A stretch of DNA of 64,000 bases from JBBDYH01 sp040901795 (GCA_040901795.1 JBBDYH010000162.1:1-64000); one strand, 5' to 3'. Positions 22,832 to 32,661 are shown, counted from the first letter of the stretch. Numbers and translations: made by a program. Notes: generated by a model from the letters alone, not told the origin.

Positions 22832-24829
22832 TCAGCGCTCCTCACTGGAGGTCTCGCGACCTCGCCTGTTTCGAAATTGAGGACTGAGGACGATGGTCTC
22901 GATAGCACGGCTGACGCGATAGTCATTCTCTGTCAGGCTCGCCCGCATCGCGGCGACCGTGGCATCGTCCGACGGAATGAGGACCCTACCTAAGCCATAA
23001 GATAGCAGTTTTCTGCAGAAATTCTCTACAAACTCGTCTTGGCGCTCGGTGCGGAGGTAGTCGCGCAGACCGGCGAGGTCCGACCCTTCCGCGCCGCCCG
23101 GGAACGCGGCATGAACGTCGACCGGCCGACCTCCCAGATCTACGCTGCGGCGTTCGCCGACGGGTCCGAACGCCTCGTATGCAAGGCCGATGCCGTCGAA
23201 GCGCACGTGGCAGGCCGCGCAGCTCTTGTCTTCGCGGTGGCGGGCCAGAACCTCGCGCAGCGTCAGCTCACCGAGCTTTGCTTCATCGTTGGGCAGCTCC
23301 GGAACATTCGGCGGCGGCGGTGGAATGCGTTCGCCGAGCAACCGGCGCACGACCCAATAGCCGCGCTGGACGGGACTAGTGCGCAGGCCGGGCGAGTTCT
23401 TCGTCAAAAACACCGCCATCGGTAACAGGCCCCCGCGATGGTATTTGGCGGCATCGTCGACACGCATCCATTGACCGGGCGCTGCTTGGACGTCGGTCAT
23501 GCCGTAATGCAGCGCAAGTGAGGCGTTGACGAACGTGTGATCGGCATCGAGGACGTCGAGAATCGATCGGTCCTCGCGGAGGACGTCGACAAAGAACCGC
23601 AACGGCTCTTCGAACATCGACTGGCGAAGCTCGTCGTCGAAGCTCGGAAAGCGATCGCGGTCGACGCTGTTGTGCTCCTGAAAGCGGCGGAAATCGAGCC
23701 AGTTGCCGCCGAACTCCGTGGCCAGGCCCCACGCTCGCTCGTCTTTGAGCATCCGTCGCGTGTGGGCGAGGAGCGTCTCAGGGTGGCGAAGCTCGCCGGC
23801 CGCCGCTGCGGCCAGCAGTTTTTCGTCCGGCATGCTCGACCAGAGGAAGTAGCTCAAGCGGCTGGCAAGCGCGTAATCGGGCAATGGCTCGACCCCAGGT
23901 CCCGTTCCAAGGGAGTCCACACGGTACAGAAACCGCGGCGATACGAGCACGCTGGCCAGCGTATCGCGAAGGGCGTCTTCATGGACCAGTCCGTGGTCGT
24001 CGCGGAGCTCACGATAAAAGCTCAACAGTTCCTCTCGCTCTTGCGGAAGGATTGGCCGGCGATACGCACGCTCGGCGAACCGCACGAGCGTCTCAAGGTG
24101 CGTCGGCTCGGCCGCCCGGCGTGCGTTTTCCACCCAGCGGACGGTGGCGTCGATGTTCTCAAAATGGTATCGGATGGCGGCCAACGCCACGTCTCCGGCG
24201 CCATTCCGCTGCGCCTTTTCCAGGTACACCTGGGAGAGCTGTCGAATCTTGGCCTCTCTGGTGGCGTCCTTATCTTCAGCGCGGGCAAAGTCGAACTCCT
24301 CGCTGATCATGAACCGCGAGTCGGTGCGCTCGAACCAGATAAAACCGGTGTGCTGCCGCACCGGCGCGTTGGCGATGAAGTCCAGTTCCTTCCAGAGCGC
24401 GTCGAGCTCCTGCTGTTGCGCTTTGTTGAGCACCAGCTCGTACAGCGGCGCATCGTCGCGGAAGTAGCCCATCATGCTGTGAAAACCGGCGCTCAGTAGC
24501 CGTCCTCGCTCGTTTCGGGTTTCTTTTTCGCTACGGTCCAGAAACTCGCGGCCGCGCTCGGAGACATAGAACTTGTCGGGAAAGACCGCGCAGAACTTCT
24601 CGAAGGCGGCGACGTGCCGCGCGCGCTCGGCGGGGTCGGCCGGCACGACTAGATCGGAGTCCGGAGGTTTGTTCTCTTGCTCTTCGTCCGCATCGTCGTC
24701 TTCTTGCCTGCGATCGTCTTGCTGAACCGTCTGGCCTTCGACAACTAAAGCATCGCGATTTAGCGTCATCCGATGTGTCGCATGCTGCCGGTTCCGCCAG
24801 AGCACCAGCGGCTGCGAACCGGCGTGCAT
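22832..24829 (-). CDS. C-terminal part of DUF1592/1588/1585 cytochrome-like protein (frameshifted)
   Basis: 665 residues from ATG 24829, but the frame is open further upstream to about 24868 and there reads LRAKLSKRFDRLRVRG, the expected link to the N-terminal gene. Domains in order: a QPLVLWRNRQ segment; the DUF1592 helical part (NARRAAEPTHLETLVRFAERAYRRPILPQEREELLSFY, DTLASVLVSPRFLYRVD, ASRLSYFLWSSMPDEKLL); DUF1588 with heme-type CAACH in SCAACHVRFDGIGLAYEAFGPVG; DUF1585 (YLRTERQDEFVENFCRKLLSYGLGR). Normally one polypeptide of about 1000 residues with the gene at 24849-25883. Without a signal peptide of its own it would stay in the cytoplasm. Confidence 0.85.
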   Translation of the reverse strand: MHAGSQPLVLWRNRQHATHRMTLNRDALVVEGQTVQQDDRRQEDDDADEEQENKPPDSDLVVPADPAERARHVAAFEKFCAVFPDKFYVSERGREFLDRSEKETRNERGRLLSAGFHSMMGYFRDDAPLYELVLNKAQQQELDALWKELDFIANAPVRQHTGFIWFERTDSRFMISEEFDFARAEDKDATREAKIRQLSQVYLEKAQRNGAGDVALAAIRYHFENIDATVRWVENARRAAEPTHLETLVRFAERAYRRPILPQEREELLSFYRELRDDHGLVHEDALRDTLASVLVSPRFLYRVDSLGTGPGVEPLPDYALASRLSYFLWSSMPDEKLLAAAAAGELRHPETLLAHTRRMLKDERAWGLATEFGGNWLDFRRFQEHNSVDRDRFPSFDDELRQSMFEEPLRFFVDVLREDRSILDVLDADHTFVNASLALHYGMTDVQAAPGQWMRVDDAAKYHRGGLLPMAVFLTKNSPGLRTSPVQRGYWVVRRLLGERIPPPPPNVPELPNDEAKLGELTLREVLARHREDKSCAACHVRFDGIGLAYEAFGPVGERRSVDLGGRPVDVHAAFPGGAEGSDLAGLRDYLRTERQDEFVENFCRKLLSYGLGRVLIPSDDATVAAMRASLTENDYRVSRAIETIVLSPQFRNRRGRETSSEER

Positions 24830-24848
24830 GCCGCGAACGCGCAGCCGG

Positions 24849-25883
24849 TCAAACCGCTTGGAAAGCTTCGCACGGAGCCTCCGTCACGTAGTCACGCATC
24901 GCTTCGCAACCGGAGCGCACGGCGGCCAGCTCACTCGATTCCGGTGACGGCAGGGCCTGCCACAGCGATTGCAGCCTGACAAGCGGACCTACTGGGTGCT
25001 CCTCGTCGGAGAGCTGAGCCCAAACGGTAGCGAGATACTTAGCGCTTACGCCATCCTCTTCGGCGATCTGCTCCAGTGTGGCCGTGGGTTGCCCCAGCGC
25101 AACACGATGCTTGTAGCGCCACGCGGCCTGAAAGTAATCCGCATAGCCGGTAGGCTGCCGCTGGTAGAAATCAATGATCCGGCGGACGCAGTATTTGTCG
25201 CGGTCGGTGTCGGTAATCGCCGGGTGGGGTGCGAAAGTAAATTCCTCAGGTCTCAGGACAAGATGAGCCGCGACCGACCGCGCGGCATCGAGATACTTTT
25301 GCAGCAAAGCGGGTGTCATCGTCAACGAGTCGCCGGTGTTGTCGAAACCCGCCTCGTTCGCGGGATCGACGGGAAACTCTTTGGCCGGCTGGATGTCGAC
25401 GCCGGTCAAATCGCGGACGGTGTAATTGAACTCGGCATTGCTCAGCCGCCGCGCGAGGACGCGGCCCGGGTTGCCGGCCGACCGTTCGGCTTCGCGCTTG
25501 CGGAGCGCCTTGATCCAATCGATCGCGGCCTGGCGCTCTTTGGCGGAAGGCTGTCGGTCCGCATCCTCCGGCGGCATCTCGCCCGCGGCCAGGCGCTCCA
25601 GAATGAGCTCCCACGTTCCCAAGGCGCCTGTCGCTTCGCCGAGGCTCGTATATTTGCTCAGATCCAGTTCAGCCTCCGGTTCCTTGTCCGCGTGGCAGGT
25701 GAGGCAGTTAGCCTTCAAAAAGGGCTGTACGGACTTGGTAAACGCGACGGCGAGTGCGTCGCCGGCCGGTTCACCGCGGTCAGAGGCATTGGTCCCGGCG
25801 ACACCCAAAATCAGAGAAACCGTGGCAAGTCCCACGCACACAAGCGCGGCGGACGGGGAAAGGACTTGGCGCGATGGAGACAT
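24849..25883 (-). CDS. N-terminal part of the same cytochrome-like protein (DUF1587), ended by frameshift
   Basis: A 344-residue fragment. The ATG at 25883 gives a signal peptide (ALVCVGLATVSLILGVAG). LKANCLTCHADKE has the CxxCH heme motif; RVLARRLSNAEFNYTVRDLTGVDIQPAKEFPVDPANEAGFDNTGDSL is the DUF1587 signature. It should run into the next domains, but a one-base shift near 24868 (in GAGGCTCCGTGC) ends it early as VTEAPCEAFQAV then TGA at 24849-24851. Removing one base restores RAKL and joins the two frames. A true mutation, a sequencing error, or recoding are the options. Confidence 0.85.
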   Translation of the reverse strand: MSPSRQVLSPSAALVCVGLATVSLILGVAGTNASDRGEPAGDALAVAFTKSVQPFLKANCLTCHADKEPEAELDLSKYTSLGEATGALGTWELILERLAAGEMPPEDADRQPSAKERQAAIDWIKALRKREAERSAGNPGRVLARRLSNAEFNYTVRDLTGVDIQPAKEFPVDPANEAGFDNTGDSLTMTPALLQKYLDAARSVAAHLVLRPEEFTFAPHPAITDTDRDKYCVRRIIDFYQRQPTGYADYFQAAWRYKHRVALGQPTATLEQIAEEDGVSAKYLATVWAQLSDEEHPVGPLVRLQSLWQALPSPESSELAAVRSGCEAMRDYVTEAPCEAFQAV

Positions 25884-26046
25884 ACAGTTGCGAGGCGGAA
25901 GGCGTGAGAGGGGCGCGGGCGGGTGAGGTTCCAATACTGTCCGATCATAGTGGACCGTGCATTGTTTCGCAATTACGGCGCGGTCCCGATACACTAGGGG
26001 CGGCATTAGGCTGAACCCTACAAAACGGCTCCGAATCGAGGTGGCC

Positions 26047-28017
26047 ATGAAACCGAAGCCCCTATCCACCAACGCCCCATTTGCGACTCGGTTGACCGGT
26101 ATCGTTGCTGTAGCCTATGCGCTTCTATTGACGCCGTGTGGATTTGGGCAGCGCAACGAGAACGGGACTGAGAAGGGAGGCGCCATCACCGGCGAGCTCA
26201 AACAATGGCACAAGATCACGCTGACCCTGGACGGACCCTCGGCGCGTGAGACCGACAGCGATCCCAACCCGTTCACCGATTATCGGATGACGGTGACGTT
26301 TCGCCACGAGTCCGGCTCGCCGGAATACAAGGTTCCCGGTTACTTCGCGGCCGATGGCAACGCGGCGAATACTTCGGCATCGCAGGGGAACAAGTGGCGG
26401 GCTCATTTGTCGCCTGATAAAGCGGGGCAATGGAACTACGAAGTTTCTTTCGTGCGAGGTAAGTACGCCGCCTTCGACGACAGCGCGCGGGGTGAACGAA
26501 TCGAGAGCGCTGATGGGCTAAGAGGTGCGTTCAAGGTCGAGAGGAGCGACAAAACCGGCCGCGATTTTCGCGGGCGCGGGCGACTCCAGTATGTCGGCGA
26601 GCGGTATTTGAAGTTTGCGCAGTCGGACGAATTCTTTCTGAAGGCCGGCCCCGATTCGCCCGAGAACCTCTTGGCCTACGCGGACTTCGACGGCACGCAG
26701 GTCGGCATCAAGGGGCCTCGCCAGCCCCGCGCCGGCGAAGCAGTACCCTCTGGACTGCATCGCTACGAACCGCACGTGCGCGACTGGCGGAACGGTGATC
26801 CGACCTGGCAAGACAGTAAGGGAAATGGGCTGATCGGCGCGCTCAACTACCTGGCCGGCAAGGGGTGCAACGCGTTTTCGTTTCTTACGTACAACAAAGG
26901 CGGCGACGGCAACGATGTGTGGCCGTTTGTCGCGCCGGACGACAAACTGCACTACGACTGCTCCAAGCTCGATCAATGGCAGATCGTCTTCGACCATGCG
27001 CAACAGCTTGGGTTGTACCTGCACTTTAAGTTGCAAGAGACCGAGATCGACGACAATCGCGCGGGGCAGAGCGGCAAGGGGCGCGTGCCCTCGTCGCTCG
27101 ATGGCGGCGATTTGGGCATCGAGCGCAAACTCTATTGCCGCGAGTTGGTGGCTCGTTTCGCGCACGAGCTGGCGCTCAACTGGAACCTGGGCGAGGAGAA
27201 TACGCAGTCGACCGAGCAACAATACGCGATGGCCGGCTACATCCGCGAACTTGACCCCTATGACCATCTGATCGTGGTCCACACGTATCCCAACCAGCAG
27301 GATCAGGTCTACACCCCGCTCCTGGGTAAAACCTCCGCAATCACCGGCACGTCGCTGCAAAACGGCTGGGACCAGGTTCACCAGCGGACGTTGAAGTGGA
27401 TCGACGAGTCGGAGCGGGCCGGCCGGCCGTGGGTTGTTGCCAACGATGAGCAAGGGCCCGCCGACATGGGCGTGCCCCCCGATCCGGGCTACCGCGGCTC
27501 CGATGGGAAAGCCCGCCAAGGCAAACGGGCCTACGACCTTCACGACATCCGCAAGTCGACGTTGTGGGGCAACTTGATGGCGGGCGGCGCGGGCGTCGAG
27601 TACTACTTCGGCTACACGCTGCCGCAGAACGATCTCCGCTGCGAAGACTTTCGCAGCCGCGATCGCTCGTGGGACTATTGCGCGATCGCGCTAGGATTTT
27701 TCAAGGAGCACAAGATTCCGTTCTGGGAGATGCAAAACGCCGACGAGCTAGTTGGAAACGAAAGGCATGGCAACAGCAAGTATTGCTTTGCCAAGCCCGG
27801 CGAGCTGTATCTGGTTTACCTTCCCGATGGCGGCGAAGCCAATCTGGACCTCCGAGCGGCTGAAGGCCGCTACGTCGTAAAATGGTTCGATCCACGAAAC
27901 GGCGGGCGGTTACAAGACGGTTCCGTCAAAGAAATCATGGGGGGAAACAACGTCGCACTCGGCCGACCACCACAGGACGAAAAGGAGGACTGGTTAATCG
28001 TTATCCGTCGCCCGTAA
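26047..28017 (+). CDS. DUF5060 glycoside-hydrolase-like protein
   Basis: A 656-residue exported protein. Signal peptide about residues 15-34 (LTGIVAVAYALLLTPCGFGQ). Residues about 50-190 are the DUF5060 beta-sandwich (WHKITLTLDGPSARETDSDPNPFTDYRMTVTF, WNYEVSFVRG). A TIM-barrel-like middle follows, with LALNWNLGEENTQ (likely acid/base Glu) and WVVANDEQGPADMG (possible nucleophile Glu). The end (GELYLVYLPDGGEANLDL, WFDPRNGG) fits the putative collagen-binding domain often found last in these proteins. Probably acts on polysaccharide outside the cell; substrate unknown. Convergent with the esterase-like gene (5 bases between). Confidence 0.8.
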   Translation: MKPKPLSTNAPFATRLTGIVAVAYALLLTPCGFGQRNENGTEKGGAITGELKQWHKITLTLDGPSARETDSDPNPFTDYRMTVTFRHESGSPEYKVPGYFAADGNAANTSASQGNKWRAHLSPDKAGQWNYEVSFVRGKYAAFDDSARGERIESADGLRGAFKVERSDKTGRDFRGRGRLQYVGERYLKFAQSDEFFLKAGPDSPENLLAYADFDGTQVGIKGPRQPRAGEAVPSGLHRYEPHVRDWRNGDPTWQDSKGNGLIGALNYLAGKGCNAFSFLTYNKGGDGNDVWPFVAPDDKLHYDCSKLDQWQIVFDHAQQLGLYLHFKLQETEIDDNRAGQSGKGRVPSSLDGGDLGIERKLYCRELVARFAHELALNWNLGEENTQSTEQQYAMAGYIRELDPYDHLIVVHTYPNQQDQVYTPLLGKTSAITGTSLQNGWDQVHQRTLKWIDESERAGRPWVVANDEQGPADMGVPPDPGYRGSDGKARQGKRAYDLHDIRKSTLWGNLMAGGAGVEYYFGYTLPQNDLRCEDFRSRDRSWDYCAIALGFFKEHKIPFWEMQNADELVGNERHGNSKYCFAKPGELYLVYLPDGGEANLDLRAAEGRYVVKWFDPRNGGRLQDGSVKEIMGGNNVALGRPPQDEKEDWLIVIRRP

Positions 28018-28022
28018 CGAAG

Positions 28023-30374
28023 TTACTTGACCGGCGAAGGATCCGGAGTTCGGCTCGAGTTTGCCGTCAACCACCGAGCCACCTCGTCGTCGCTGGGCTC
28101 GCCGGCCACTGTAGGGCCATGCCAGCGGCGGAGCACTTCACCGTATCGCGCGTCGATCGCTTTCGAAGAGGCACGGCGATTGTGACTGTCGACCAGCTCG
28201 GAGAGCCAGAGCGGTCGATCGGAGATGGTTTTAGCCACGAGCGGCAAATCCCCGCAGGCGGCGGCGCCGGGCACAATCCCATCGAAGGGCAGATGAATAA
28301 ACGGGCCTTCGAAGACCGCTCCATACTCCAGCAAGCCGCCCCGCGCGACGACGCCGGCCAATTCGGGCTCGAACAGGCCGGCAAAGAGCGCAAGCGCCGC
28401 GCCGCCAGGTTCAGACAATCGTGGCTGCGGCAGGTCGAGCGGCACTTTGACCGTTGCGTCCGAGGCATTGACGGGTGCGAACGAATCGCCGTAGACGACG
28501 GTGCGAGCAGCGTCAACCTCCGGCCGCTTGTGCAACCACGCCAGAACCGATCGCAAATCGCGCACTTGTGATCCTAACAGCGTTTCGCCAAGCATCAGCT
28601 CACTGGCCGCCAGGGAGGTCGCCGCCGACCGCCGGCCCCGTTCGTCACCCGCCGCAGTTTCGCCCATGCCCCGAACATCGACGAGGCAAATGACCATCTT
28701 CCTACCAAGCTCGGCGAGCAAGCCGGCCCGATGTTGCAGGAAGCCCGCCTTGCCTTCCTGGGCAACCGCGACGAGAAGCGGCCGACGCTTATTTCCGCCA
28801 GGCACGAGTAGAATCGCCGGCAGCGGAATGCCGCGCTCACCGTGCAATAGCCAGTGCTCGACGCGCACTTTGTTCAGCGATTGCTCGCCGCGCTTGACTG
28901 CCGTTTCAATAGCGTACGGGTCCACGTTTCCCAGACGCTGCCGCCAGGCATTGGCTAGCACTTCGCGGAGTCGCTCAGCCGGTTGCTGCGACAATGTCGC
29001 GGCAAACTCCCTTGTCCGTTTTTGTGCCTCGCGCGCGGCGAGTGTGAGCAGCGCGGGCAACCTTTCTTCCGCATCGGTCAGGCAGTGCAGTTCGGCGGCG
29101 CTTCGGCGTACGACCGGCTGGTTCTCGTCAACCTTGATGCCAAACCACTCGGCGAATGCCTCGTGAATCCTCGCGCGATGCGGGCGGCCAATGTTGGTGC
29201 AGTGCGAAGCCACATCGCCCGATTGCCGCAACTCGCCGAAGCCGTGCGTGAAGCTGAGGTGCTTCGGCGACGCGTACCACTCGTAGAGTCGTTGGTAACG
29301 TTTCCAAACCGGGTCGCGGTTCGCATCCCAAGCAAACTCGTGCGCATGGATCAACCGCCGCGGCGCGACCGACCCGACGATAACCCACGGCAGAAAGCCG
29401 TCGCTTGCCGACCGCGCCAGGTTCCGTGTCGACTCCCAGCTTCCGCCGCCCGCATAGTTGAATCGCGTCTCGGCGTCCTCAGGCAGCGGGTAGGGGCTCT
29501 CCGGCTGAGGACCGCCGAAGTTGAAGGGGACCACTGCCGCAATCCGCGGATCGAGCGCCGCCGTTACCGCCGCCGGATCGCCGCCACCCGCGACGGCGCC
29601 CAGCATGATGATCCGCTCGGGGTCAATGCCGGGTTGCGCCAGCAATACATCCACGCCGCGGATCAGATCACGCGCCATCCAACCCATCAGGCATTCGCCC
29701 GCCACGTAGAGTTGCATTGCGGCGTTGTAGCGGAAGTAATAGTCCTGCCGGCCCGGCTGAAATGGCTGCGGATAGTCTGCCGCGGTTACGAACGGATGCT
29801 GCCGTCGCTCGCCATGTCCGAGCTGATCGATCACCAGGACCAGGCAGCCGGCGCGGGCCCACAGCGCTCCCATCTCCTGCAGCTCGCCTTGCGTTTTCGG
29901 GGCATGGTGGCTGTGGCAGATCAACAGCCCCGGCATGCGGTCGCGCAACGGATTAGGCACATAAAGGTTCGCGGTGACCCGCACGTCGGGATGGCTCGAA
30001 TAGACCAAGTTGCGAATCGAATATCCTTTTTCCTCGATCTCGCCGCACGTCTTCAACTGCAAGTCGACGGGCGAGAGAGGAAACACGCCCAGCGAACGGC
30101 GCAGAGCTTCCAAGGCACGCTCTCTGTGCGGTTCCCAATCCGCGCGTGATTGCATTTGGTGCCAGGCGGCCGAGGAGCGTTCGTTGGCCTGTCGCAATCG
30201 CCGAGACACGTCGGCCGACAATACGTTGCGCTGCGATTCGCCGTCCTTAAGTACGCGCGGGGAAAGTTTGCGGAGCGATGTCTCGAAGCTCTCGTCCGCT
30301 TTAGTTGCCGCCACTGAGAACGCCAGTGAGAACAGTACGGCCACGCATCGGAAAAGGAGGTGTGCGTTTGGCAT
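28023..30374 (-). CDS. Exported protein with two alpha/beta-hydrolase domains (esterase-like)
   Basis: A 783-residue protein with a signal peptide (LFRCVAVLFSLAFSVAATKA). Domain 1 (about 90-400) has PGLLICHSHHAP, LVLVIDQLGHGER and, at the nucleophile elbow, IIMLGAVAGGGDPAAV: the Ser usual in acetylxylan/glucuronoyl-esterase-like relatives (GxSxG) is missing. Domain 2 (about 500-740) has PAILLVPGG, VDVRGMGET and TVVYGDSFAPVNASD, where a Ser is present in a GDSFA context. So catalysis, if any, probably rests on domain 2, with domain 1 perhaps binding. Role in polymer deacylation is inferred from the neighbouring glycoside-hydrolase-like gene. Confidence 0.7.
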   Translation of the reverse strand: MPNAHLLFRCVAVLFSLAFSVAATKADESFETSLRKLSPRVLKDGESQRNVLSADVSRRLRQANERSSAAWHQMQSRADWEPHRERALEALRRSLGVFPLSPVDLQLKTCGEIEEKGYSIRNLVYSSHPDVRVTANLYVPNPLRDRMPGLLICHSHHAPKTQGELQEMGALWARAGCLVLVIDQLGHGERRQHPFVTAADYPQPFQPGRQDYYFRYNAAMQLYVAGECLMGWMARDLIRGVDVLLAQPGIDPERIIMLGAVAGGGDPAAVTAALDPRIAAVVPFNFGGPQPESPYPLPEDAETRFNYAGGGSWESTRNLARSASDGFLPWVIVGSVAPRRLIHAHEFAWDANRDPVWKRYQRLYEWYASPKHLSFTHGFGELRQSGDVASHCTNIGRPHRARIHEAFAEWFGIKVDENQPVVRRSAAELHCLTDAEERLPALLTLAAREAQKRTREFAATLSQQPAERLREVLANAWRQRLGNVDPYAIETAVKRGEQSLNKVRVEHWLLHGERGIPLPAILLVPGGNKRRPLLVAVAQEGKAGFLQHRAGLLAELGRKMVICLVDVRGMGETAAGDERGRRSAATSLAASELMLGETLLGSQVRDLRSVLAWLHKRPEVDAARTVVYGDSFAPVNASDATVKVPLDLPQPRLSEPGGAALALFAGLFEPELAGVVARGGLLEYGAVFEGPFIHLPFDGIVPGAAACGDLPLVAKTISDRPLWLSELVDSHNRRASSKAIDARYGEVLRRWHGPTVAGEPSDDEVARWLTANSSRTPDPSPVK

Positions 30375-30495
30375 GTAAGTGTGCTACAGTCCTCGGCAGT
30401 GCTTGGGGCGGAGCAGCGGCACACAGATTCTCATCCGCCGGTAAAATATACTACTGCCGTCAGCGTCGTCTGCAAACTTGCACCAGGAGATGTCC

Positions 30496-30738
30496 ATGTA
30501 TTATCTGTATGGCTCTAAGCGCGCCGGCGTCAAAAAGCTCGTGGCGACGTTCGACTCCGAACAGCAGCTCCTGGCGTACGTCCGCTGGGCGACACTGCAG
30601 GAAAACGCCGACGGTACGTTCAAGTTCGAGCAAGGTAGCCCGTTGGTCGGCTACGATCGTTGGGAGCATAGCCGCACACCGCCGGGTGCGGAAGCGGCAA
30701 CCGAAGTCCCGCACAACCCGACGCCGAGCATGCTTTGA
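30496..30738 (+). CDS. Small conserved-looking protein, function unknown
   Basis: 80 residues: MYYLYGSKRAGVKKLVATFDSEQQLLAYVRWATLQENADG, with FEQGSPLVGYDRW further on and a Pro-rich tail. I chose the ATG at 30496 because AGGAG (30485-30489) sits six bases ahead; the ATG at 30490 would touch the ribosome site. The tyrosine-rich start and acidic/aromatic pattern look like a real small cytoplasmic protein, but no family was recognised. Confidence 0.6.
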   Translation: MYYLYGSKRAGVKKLVATFDSEQQLLAYVRWATLQENADGTFKFEQGSPLVGYDRWEHSRTPPGAEAATEVPHNPTPSML

Positions 30739-30805
30739 CTATTGGAGTTCAAACTTTAGCTTGCCGCAGATATGGACAATCACCGTTTGAGGTTCCAATT
30801 GACGA

Positions 30806-32242
30806 TCACTTTTCCGTGACAAACGCGTACAGCGCGTCCGCAGTCCGCACGTATAGCGTATCGTCGGCGATCGCCGGAGTCGCCGCCACGCGCTCGCCGA
30901 GCGGCGGATTCTCGGCCACTACCTGCGGCGTTGCCGTGCCGGCTTTTAGGACTGTGATGACGCCGTCGTTCAGGGATGTGAAGTAGATGTGCCCGTTCGC
31001 CGCCACTGGCGAGGCGTAGTAGCTTCCCGACGCGACAGTGCGTTTCTGGTAAACCTCATCTCCCGTTTTTACGTCGTAGGCGGTGACGATCCCGCCATCC
31101 TTCACCATGACATACTGCCCGCCGTAAACGATTGCGGAGGGAACGTACGGCAGGCCCTTCGTTTTCTTCCAAAGCACGTGCGACGCGGTGACGTCGCCGC
31201 TGCCGCCGGGCTCGAGTGCGAGGGCGACGCTTTTTCCCTCGGACATGAACTTAGCGATCATGTCCCACTCGTCACGGGTGATCTTGCCGTCTTTGTTCGC
31301 GTCCTGGTTGTCAAAGAAGCCTTCGAAGGCCTTGTCCCCCTCGTCACGTCCCAAGACGCCGTCTTTATCTTTGTCCAACTGCTTGAGCATTGCGTCGAAG
31401 GTTGGCATTTGAAACTCCGTGTCGTCTGTGCCGCCGGGGGATGAGCCCGCGAAGTACAGCTTGCCATCGGCCGTGACTGGGGAAGAGACGCACCCGGACG
31501 GGATACCATTCAGGGACCATTTTTCGGCGCCGGACTGTAAGTCGTAGCCGATCAACCGCGCATGGCCGGCGACGGCAACTTGCTTGCCGGCCGGAATGTT
31601 CCACAGTACGGGGGTCGAGTAGGAGATCGGAGACTGCCGTTTTCTCTCCCACTTGCGCGACCCGGTTGCCAGGTCGACGGCGACGATCTTTGGATCCTTG
31701 GTTTCGTCTCGGACGAGAATGACCGTATTATCGGCGATAATCGGCGAGACGCCGCTGCCGAAGTTTCCGGCCGTCACCGCCGGCGGCATTTCAAATCGCC
31801 ACAGCTCCTTGCCCGAGAGGTCGTAGCAGACCAGGCCACACGATCCAAAGTAGGACACGATCCGCTGACCATCGGTGGCGGAGGTCGACGCGGCAGGGCT
31901 GCCCTCGGTCTTGTGGTAGCCCTCGATCTGGCGGGCCGGAGCTTCGGCACGCCAAAGTTCGCTGCCATTGGCACGATTGTACGCGACCGTGTAGAGCTTA
32001 CCGTCATCGAAGGCGGTGATGACGAGCTTGTCGCCGACGATGATGGGTGAGGAGAGCCCACTGGGAATCGCGACCTTCCATTTGACGTTCTTGTCCGGGC
32101 CGACCTCGATCGGCGGGCGAGCGTCGTTGGCGACTCCCGAACCGTTCGGCCCTCGGAACTGTGGCCACGCGAGCGGATGCTCCGCGCCTTGCGCGGCGGC
32201 TGCGAGGGCAGTCACTGTCACGCACACAATCAAAGTCTTCAT
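30806..32242 (-). CDS. PQQ-like beta-propeller protein with inserted EF-hands
   Basis: A 478-residue exported protein (signal MKTLIVCVTVTALAAAAQGA). WPQFRGPNGSGV near the start and repeated strands such as VKWKVAIPSGLSSPIIVGDKLVI, ELWRFEMP and GEKWSLNGIPSGCVSSPV are PQQ-like propeller blades; members of this large planctomycete group usually lack PQQ. Around residues 270-325 the propeller is interrupted by two EF-hand loops, DKDKDGVLGRDE and DANKDGKITRDE, which would bind calcium. Function unknown; likely a periplasmic binding or scaffold protein. Confidence 0.82.
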   Translation of the reverse strand: MKTLIVCVTVTALAAAAQGAEHPLAWPQFRGPNGSGVANDARPPIEVGPDKNVKWKVAIPSGLSSPIIVGDKLVITAFDDGKLYTVAYNRANGSELWRAEAPARQIEGYHKTEGSPAASTSATDGQRIVSYFGSCGLVCYDLSGKELWRFEMPPAVTAGNFGSGVSPIIADNTVILVRDETKDPKIVAVDLATGSRKWERKRQSPISYSTPVLWNIPAGKQVAVAGHARLIGYDLQSGAEKWSLNGIPSGCVSSPVTADGKLYFAGSSPGGTDDTEFQMPTFDAMLKQLDKDKDGVLGRDEGDKAFEGFFDNQDANKDGKITRDEWDMIAKFMSEGKSVALALEPGGSGDVTASHVLWKKTKGLPYVPSAIVYGGQYVMVKDGGIVTAYDVKTGDEVYQKRTVASGSYYASPVAANGHIYFTSLNDGVITVLKAGTATPQVVAENPPLGERVAATPAIADDTLYVRTADALYAFVTEK

Positions 32243-32661
32243 GTCAAACTCCCGGAAAGTTTTGAAAATGGTTCTGCGCTATCTGGAGATCGTGGTCCGG
32301 GGTCACGTTAAATCGTCGTCGGGAACTTTGTCTGAGACATCGGCTAAGGGATGCTGGAAATGCCGGGCGAACGAAGAATGTCCGAACTGCCAGCAGAAAA
32401 TATCAGATTGGCACGTCGAATGGTATAGAACGAAAGGACCGGCGCCTTATAAGGAACGGCAGGTACCCCGGACGAGCTTCGAATGGGGCCATGCGGTTGA
32501 TGTTGCGCCGCCGCTTCTTTGGCCAACGCGGGAATCTGCCGTGCGGCGCAATTCCGAGATTCAACGCATAGGGGAGCAGGAACGGAAACGAGTGGGCACG
32601 CTGAAGGCTTCGTGCGCGGCAAGTCAAGTCCCACCACACGGTTCGAGGCGACTCGCTAATT
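32243..32661. other. Gene-free stretch
   Basis: 419 bases upstream of the PQQ-like gene. Possible frames exist on both strands but none has a ribosome site or family resemblance. I see no palindrome, tRNA or terminator here. Confidence 0.4.

Noticed and set aside
26518..27543. 341-codon minus-strand frame opposite the DUF5060 gene
   Set aside because: Shadow frame with no recognisable protein features.
32344..32637. 97-codon minus-strand frame and overlapping plus-strand frame with CxxC words
   Set aside because: Neither has a ribosome site or family resemblance; the Cys words on the plus strand come in an out-of-place continuation of an antisense frame.
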